Of a DNA stretch of 64,000 nucleotides, positions 57,652 to 64,000 are shown piece by piece (position 1 is the stretch's first letter; each line of letters opens with the position of its first letter). The stretch spans positions 21,720,001 through 21,784,000 of the forward strand of contig CM065390.1 of assembly GCA_033060915.1 (NCBI GenBank). Reading direction: 5' to 3'. Origin of the DNA: Euryodendron excelsum (taxonomy: Eukaryota; Streptophyta; Magnoliopsida; Ericales; Pentaphylacaceae). A model generated the notes under the pieces. That model was not told the origin of the DNA. It was given only the letters and a program-made list of their open reading frames with translations, and searched no databases. Made by a program: the position numbers and the translations under genes.

Positions 57652-58990
57652 TTGGAGGATTTGCCTATTGTGAATGAGTTCCCAGATGTATTTCCGGAGG
57701 ACCTACCTAGTTTACCTCCTGATCGTGAGATAGAATTCACTATTGATCTACTACTAGGTACTGTTCGTATCTCAAAGGCACCATACAGGATGGCACCTGT
57801 TGAGTTGAGAGAGTTACAGAGTCAGTTGCAAGAGCTTTTAGATAAAGGTTTTAATAAGCCTAGTGTTTCACCTTGGGGTGCACCAGTATTATATATGAAG
57901 ATAAAGGATGGCACTATGAGACTGTGCATTGATTATAGGGAGCTGAATAAGGTTATAATAAAAAATAAGTATTCCTTACCACGCATTGATGACTTGTTTG
58001 ATCAGTTGCAAGTGGCACAGGTGTTTTCCAAGATTGACTTGCAGTCAAGGTATCACCAATTGAGGATTAAAGAGGGAGAGGTTCCTAAGACAGCTTTCAG
58101 GACGAGGTATAGGCACTATGAGTTCCTAGTTATGCCCTTTGGCCTTACTAATACACCAGCAGCGTTCATGGATATGATGAATAGGGTTTTAAAACCCTAG
58201 TTAGATGATTTGTGGCTGTTTTTATTGATGATATTCTGATCTATTCTAGGAGAATGAACAAGCATGAGGAGCATTTGAGGTTAGTACTGCAGATTTTGAG
58301 GGAGGAGAAGTTGTATGCTAAGCTCAAGAAGTGTGAGTTTTGGCTTGATAGTGTATCCTTTCTGGGTCATGTAATTAGTAAGGATGGAGTATCTATGGAT
58401 CATCAGAAGGTAGAGGCAATAGTGGATTGGTCTCGTCTAACCTCGGTAACCGAGGTGTGTAATTTCTTGGGTTTGGTTGGGTACTACCGACACTCTGTGG
58501 AAGGGTTTTCTTGTCTCACCGTACCACTTACCAATCTTACTCAGAAGGGAGTGAAGTTTAATTGGTCTAATCAGTATGAAAGTAACTTTCAAGAGTTTAA
58601 ACAGAGATTGGTGACTGCACCTGTTCTTGCCTTCCCGACACAGGGTGGTGGCCTTGTGATTTATAGTAATGCTTCTCGCCAAGGTTTAGGCTGTATATTG
58701 ATGCAACATGATAAGGTGATGGCATATGCCTCTCGTTAGTTGAAATCAAATGAGAAGAATTATCCTACTCATGATTTGGAGTTAGCAGTGGTGGTTTTTG
58801 CACTAAAGATATGGAGACATTACTTGTATATGGAGACGTGTGAGATTTACACAGACTATAAAAGTCTAAAGTATATTTTTACCCCAGAAGGAGCTTAATA
58901 TAAGGCAGAGAAGCTGGCTTGAGTTGCTTAAGGATTATGATGTTAGTATCTTATATCATCCAGGGAAGGCAAATGTGGTTATTCATGTTT
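57652..58990 (+). pseudogene. Gypsy reverse transcriptase and RNase H
   Basis: The open frame 57652-58200 starts with the hinge [20 protein letters not shown], then [32 protein letters not shown] and [13 protein letters not shown] stop and shift at 58200 precede 58212-58739 with the catalytic FIDDILIYS, the [10 protein letters not shown] motif and the FLGLVGYYR thumb. RNase H begins at about 58655 as [13 protein letters not shown]: the first catalytic Asp is Asn here. It ends with LYHPGKANVVIHVLSRK at 58950-58990. Family role: copying element RNA and removing the RNA strand. Inactive through stops and the Asp loss. Confidence 0.9.
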
Positions 58991-59183
58991 TGAGTAGAAA
59001 ATCCTCCGGGGGTAGTTTGGCAGCACTTATTATAAAGCGGCATCCATTAGAAAATTTGAGGTGTTTAGGAGTTAAGGTTATTCACCATGGACAAATTGCA
59101 CTATGTTGTCAATGGATAGTTAACCCCACTCTTTTTGATAAGGTCAAGGTAGCACGGTTAGATGATTAGCAGTGTAAGAAGAG

Positions 59184-60370
59184 TTGGAGAAAGAAGGAGT
59201 TTTAGAATTTTTAACATGCAAAGATGGAGTACTTAGATTTAGAGGTCGTCTCTATATTCCCTCTGGTGACGAGTTGAGAAGGGACATTCTGATTGAGACT
59301 CATAGCTCGGGGTATAGTATTCACCCTGGGAGTACTAAGATGTATAGAGATCTACGTAAGCATTTCTGGTGGAGTGGTATGAAGAGAGATATCGTAGAGT
59401 TTGTAGCACAGTCTCTTACTTGCCAACAGATTAAGGTTGAACATCAAAGACCAGCAAGAAAGCTTCAGCCATTACCTTTATCGGAGTGGAAGTGGAAGCA
59501 TATTACCATGGATTTTGTTTTAGGTTTACCACGGGCTCGTGTTGGACATGATACAGTTTGGGTGATTGTAGATAGATTGACTAAGTCCACATATTTCATT
59601 GCTACTAATAAAACCTTTGCACTTAACATGTAGCACAACTTTACCTGAGGGAGATCATTAGATTGCACGGTGCACCAGTGTCTATTGTTTCAGATTGTGA
59701 TCCTAGGTTCGTGTTTAGGTTTTGGAATAGCTTGCAGACAGCTTTGGGTACACATTTGAGCTTTAGTACTACTTATCATCCTCAGACAGATGGACAGTTA
59801 GAGAGGACTATTTAGACACTAGAGGATATGCTGAGAGTTTGTGCTTTAGAGTAGAGAGGCATTTGGGATGAGCAGTTGGCTTTAGTGGAGTTTGCATACA
59901 ATAATAGTTGTCATTCGAGTTTGGAAATTGCACCTTATGAGGCTTTGTATGGTAGGAAGTGTCGATCTCCTGTGTGTTGGTTTGAGGTAAGGGAAAGACA
60001 GTTTTTAGGTCCAAAGTTAGTGCAAGATGCCAATCAGAAGATTGCTACTATTCGTCAGAGATTGTTAGCTACACAGAGTCATCAAAAGAGTTATGTAGAT
60101 AATAGAAGGAGGGACTTAGAGTTCTGAATTGGTGATAAGGTGTTCCTTAAGGTTTTGCCTTGGAAATGGGTGATTCGATTTAGTAAGAAAGGAAAGTTGA
60201 GTTCTCGCTTTGTAGGGCCATTTGAGGTACTAGAGAAGGTTGGTGCAGTAGCATACCGTATTGCTTTGCCGCCTAGACTTGCAGAGGTATATAATGTTTT
60301 TCATGTGCCAATGCTAAGAAGTATGTGTAGAGTCCATCACATGTCATAGATTATGAGCCACTTCGAGTTT
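59184..60370 (+). pseudogene. Gypsy integrase
   Basis: The frame 59184-59633 has the zinc-binding region (HSSGYSIHPGSTKMYRDLRK, then VAQSLTCQQIK; the first Cys of the CxxC pair is Ser) and the first core Asp in ITMDFVLGLPR. After a stop and shift at 59633 come the second Asp (SDCDPRF) and HPQTDGQLERT near the Glu, then 59876-60127 (EFAYNNSCHSSLEIAPYEAL) and the GPFEVLEKVGAVAYRI segment (60200-60270). It ends with VFHVPMLR. In intact elements it inserts the DNA copy. Confidence 0.9.
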
Positions 60371-60532
60371 GAGAGGATATGACCTATGAGGAGCAACTTG
60401 TTGAGATCTTAGACACTATGGAAAAGACACTTTGCAGTAAGACAGTTTCACTTGTTAAAGTTTTATGGTGTAACCATTCAGTTGAAAAAGCTATGTGGGA
60501 GCGCGATGAAGAAATGCGGGAGAAGTACCCTA
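60371..60532 (+). pseudogene. Gypsy chromodomain, split by solo LTR
   Basis: In a frame shifted from integrase, TYEEQLVEILDTMEK, KTVSLVKVLWCNHSVEKAMW and ERDEEMREKYP form the chromodomain-like C-terminus of Tekay/Del elements, which guides integration to chromatin. Its last few codons lie beyond the solo LTR, at 62210-62225. Confidence 0.8.
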
Positions 60533-62209
60533 TGTTGACTCAAGGTTAATCCCCATGTCGATTTTGATAATAATTAAATCTTGTGTTATTTTACTAATAC
60601 ACTACTTAGTGTGCAGATTATTAAGGATCATAAATTATGCTCAAAGCTAATACATATCAACTTGGATGCACAACAAGTCAAGAGTCAAGTAATGCACCAA
60701 ACAGAGCAGTGACACCTATTCAAATTTTAAACAAATGACTTGCATTTGAAGAGATTGAAGGTGTTCAAAAGAAGATTTCATCAAGTGTGCAAAGGCTCAA
60801 TGAAGATTGACTTGAAGAGATTGAAGGTGTTCGAAAAGAGAATTCATCATAATTGCAAAATCTCTACAAAGAATTCAAGTGAAGACTTCATCTGGGATGT
60901 GAAGAGTCAATGAAGATGATATGTGTTCGAAGAAATTGAAGATGTTCAAGAGTAGACTTCATCAAGCTTATAAAAGACTCATTGAAGTGATCCTAAAGAA
61001 GAAAGAAGGATTAGTAGCAAAAAGAAAGAGCTCGGCAATAAGGCATCATAAATATGAAGCTCTACATGGATGAAAAAGTCATTAGCAACAGATGGAAAGA
61101 GCTTGGCAATAAAGAAGAAGAGCTCGGCATAAATGGAAAGGAGTTCTGGCAGCTTGGCAACAAAGAAGATATGACTATCAAGAAGGAAATTCAATCCAAA
61201 TTGAATGAAAAACAGCTTTAATGGATTGAAGACCTCAATTTATTATAATACCCTAAAGAGAAAACTCCTTGAATATCTTAAAGTACTGTTAAAGATGAAC
61301 TTGATCAAAGGAAGGATGAATGAAGATTTCTGGATAATGTGTTGACATATAAAAATGAAGAGTTGACACATAAGGATAGTGGCCAAAGTCTGGCGATAGA
61401 ATGATCAAAGTGTCGACATATAAGATTAAGATTGAAGTGTCGACACATGAAGACAATGAACAACATCTGGAAAATACAGGTTGGATGTGTTGACACATGG
61501 AAATCAAGTGTTGACACCTGGGGACTAACGACTAGTTTTTCTAACGTTATAATAGACTGAACTCGGATTAAATGAGCCCCTAACTACCTTCAACGGGTAA
61601 ATTCAATACATGGATTTATATGCAAGCTTCCAACTGCATTTATACACAAGAAATACAAGAGATACAACATTCACTGACTGATCAAGCTGAGAAATTCTGA
61701 AAAATTCTCTTTGTCTTTGTTTTGGCATTTAGTGAGTTATTCAATTCCTATCTACTCTTCATAGAGAGTTTGTATTTCACTTGTATATCTTTTATACACT
61801 TATAAGTGAGAGTTTGAGTGTCCTCTTATAAAGGAAAAACACTTGTAAGTTAAAGTGGATCTTGGACAAAACCACTTGGTAGCTAGAAGAACTTGTGAAG
61901 AAGTTTTTATGTAAAAGTAAACTAAGCACTTTGAAAATCAGCATTTACTTTGTAATTGGAGATTGCATAGTGGAAGGAGACTTCAAGGGGATCTTGGGGT
62001 GAGGACGTAGACCACAAATTGTGGTTAAACCTTGGTAATTCTTGGTGTGCTTTCCCTTGCTCTGTTTTCATTTCTTTGTTGATTACATTACATTGCATAT
62101 ATTTTAAACTATTGTTTCATTGATTAGATTATTTTTAATTAATCTTAATTGCTTTAATTTTTAAAAAAACTCAATTTACCCCTCTCTTGGGTTGCCTTTT
62201 GGGCCAACA
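60533..62209 (+). mobile_element. Copia solo LTR (LTR B) with perfect 5-bp duplication
   Basis: 1677 bp, TGTTGACTCAAGG ... gggccaaCA. The flanks cccta (60528-60532) and cccta (62210-62214) are identical. Same family as 6563-7922, but longer because the agattgaaggtgttc module is repeated (60752, 60818, about 60931) and a gagctcggcaataa.g module is also repeated (61028-61130). Confidence 0.95.
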
Positions 62210-62268
62210 CCCTAATCTTTTTGCATGATTTGATTAGGTAAGTTTTGAGGACGAAACTTTATTTTAAT

Positions 62269-62278
62269 AAGGGGAGAG
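62269..62278 (+). other. Polypurine tract of Gypsy element
   Basis: aaggggagag directly before the TGTAAAGACCC start of the 3' LTR. Confidence 0.85.
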
Positions 62279-62566
62279 TGTAAAGACCCTGATATTTTTA
62301 TTTCATATTGTTCTCAAATTTTATATGCATTCTAATGATTTTAATATTTTAATTTGAGAGTTTTTTTAGCCTTATGGTGTCAAATTATTATATTGATGTG
62401 AATCAATGATGGTGGAATTAGTAGGAGACATTAATGATTTAAGGTGGGAGACATTAATGATTTAAATCAATGATGGTAAAATTAGTGGGAGACATCAATG
62501 ATGTGAATCAATGACGGTGGAATTCTTTCTTTCTTCTCATGGAATTCCTTCTACCCTTTTGTGTTT

Positions 62567-62639
<73 letters not shown>

Positions 62640-63070
62640 AGAACCCCCTCTGTTATAGTAGCTGACTTGAAAATAGAACTAGGGTGTGAGGTTAAGAAGA
62701 AAAGTTGCTCCAAGCAGGAAGGAAAGGGCCTTAAAAAGGCTTTGGTTGTCATCACAGGTAAGAACCTTGAATTTCAATGTTATTATATGGTATAGAACTT
62801 CATATTTGATAAGTAATATCCCACGACATATTTAGCTTGGATTGAATATTTGTTTTGGAGACTAGCGTGGCTAGGGGTTGTGATTTTATGGAACTTGTTA
62901 TTGATGAGTATGAGAATCAGGATACATACAAATCATATTCAAAGATATATTAGGTATTTTGACTTTAGAAGTAAACAAGGTGATTTTGGGTCTCTAGAGT
63001 AAGAAGAAGAGAAAGAAAATGGAGGTACATGTTTGGCTGTGGGAGATGGGTATGGTTTGGCTTGGTTTGT

Positions 63071-63102
<32 letters not shown>

Positions 63103-64000
63103 GGAAGAGAAAGAGAGAGTGTTGTGCTGGTTGTGTGGTGTGGGGGAGGGCTAGGCGTTGTGGCAGTGGTCAATTGCTGATAGGCATATATAGGCAAGAA
63201 ATTGGGTGAGCAAGGGGTTTGATTGTGCTGGGCAGTTTGTATGTTGGGTTTATGGTGTGGGCCGTGGGGACTGCTTTGATAACGAGAGTGAGTGGAGTGA
63301 GGAGTGAAGAAGAAGGAAAAAAAAAGAAATTGCAGAAACGAAAATATGGGTTGGGAGGAAGGTGATGACGGGGAAGTATTCAATGTGGTTATGTTTAGGG
63401 TGTTTGGTACACTTTAGTGATTTGGTCCAACAAAGTAGAGTTTTAATTTCAAAGATAGTCCTACCCTAGGTTCTTTGACATCTAGATTTTAAATTTGAAG
63501 TTATTTTGGTTAATTTCAGTCGTGGTATATATATTAATACTAGACTTTTATTTTTGTAATTCGGGTAGCACTCTTTAGTTTCACGTGGTATTTTTAGGTC
63601 CACATTCGTTGGACATTAGGTGAGTGGTTTGCCTTGCTAGTATGAGAATTGCAAATTTAATCTCATGCATATGAGATTTGTAAAGAATGATTTTAATTAT
63701 CACAAGTATTTATTTTACTAAAAAACTACAAAGCTTTATTTTGATACGAAAAAGTTGTCACTTTTAAGAATAAGCATGAGTTGAGATTATTATGTGTTGT
63801 TTTTAAGAGAAATGTAATATTTTATTATTTGAGAAAGAGCATTATTCAATTGAAAAGATTTTTGAGAGATCCAGTTTATTCTTTTGAGATAGTGATTTTA
63901 TGCATGCTTTAAGATTATTTATTAAGGTGGTGCAAACTTTATGATATTGTGCTTGGGACCATTTTTGATAAGTCGAGGGGATACGTCCTCTTATTGAGGT
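62279..64000 (+). repeat. Gypsy 3' LTR (cut by window end)
   Basis: Matches 47694-49306. Two changes are obvious: a duplicated gggagacat.aatgat segment at 62420-62510, and a GA microsatellite of 67 bp (62572-62638) against 22 bp in the 5' LTR. Confidence 0.9.
62572..62638. repeat. (GA)n microsatellite in 3' LTR
   Basis: 67 bp of pure GA repeat; the orthologous tract in the 5' LTR (47921-47942) is 22 bp. Confidence 0.95.

Larger units (their letters stand above)
47694..64000 (+). mobile_element. Tekay/Del-type Gypsy chromovirus with nested insertions
   Basis: 5' LTR 47694-50147, Met-tRNA primer site at 50153, gag, protease, reverse transcriptase, RNase H, integrase and chromodomain in Gypsy order, polypurine tract at 62269-62278, then the 3' LTR, cut by the window end. 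A 5.6-kb element is nested in gag (51288-56864) and a Copia solo LTR in the chromodomain (60533-62209). LTR length near 2.45 kb and the chromodomain after integrase fit the Tekay/Del clade. All coding parts are broken. Confidence 0.9.

Noticed and set aside
62537..63383. Ser/Leu-rich and Pro/Ser-rich minus-strand frames in the Gypsy 3' LTR
   Set aside because: Products of GA microsatellite and purine tracts read in reverse; the 5' LTR copy has different breaks.

Overview
The window is nuclear DNA of a flowering plant, probably a eudicot. It is AT-rich and built almost entirely from layered transposable elements: Ty1/Copia and Ty3/Gypsy retrotransposons with plant-type tRNA primer sites, a hAT and a Mutator-like DNA transposon. 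The only recognisable host gene is a broken cyclin-dependent kinase (CDKA-like) gene. No bacterial operon, rRNA, tRNA or CRISPR array was seen. Nearly every coding region carries stops or frameshifts.

Layout. 1-3856: giant retrotransposon LTR on the minus strand (copy 1), inserted into the integrase of a minus-strand Copia element whose gag-protease-integrase remnant runs 3857-6225. 6226-7922: 3' tail and LTR of a plus-strand Copia, abutting the former in opposite orientation. 7923-11692: second giant LTR, 5'-truncated. 12868-15270: decayed hAT transposase (minus). 17172-17319: small MITE. 17634-27848: a 10.2-kb Mutator-like element with about 280-bp terminal inverted repeats full of hairpin motifs. 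It carries a transposase gene, three small unrecognised genes (two minus, one plus) and a plant mobile domain (PMD) gene. 29870-31020: CDKA-like pseudogene (minus).

31075-45288: a Copia element with both LTRs, an extra 3' ORF, an internal deletion that removed protease and the integrase zinc finger, and a 4585-bp giant solo LTR (35056-39640) nested in it with a 5-bp target duplication. 45289-47693: little recognisable. 47694-64000 (3' end outside the window): a Tekay/Del-type Gypsy chromovirus. A non-autonomous tRNA-Asp-primed element (51288-56864) is nested in its gag and a Copia solo LTR (60533-62209) in its chromodomain, the latter with perfect target duplications.

How parts work together: the Copia and Gypsy elements show the usual LTR, primer site, gag, pol, polypurine tract order, but all are too broken to move by themselves. 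The best candidate for something little described is the multi-gene Mutator-like element. Its two short genes at 23339-23784 and 24055-24492 keep TATA boxes at normal spacing, and an array of TTCACGTGAA palindromes lies between divergent genes.
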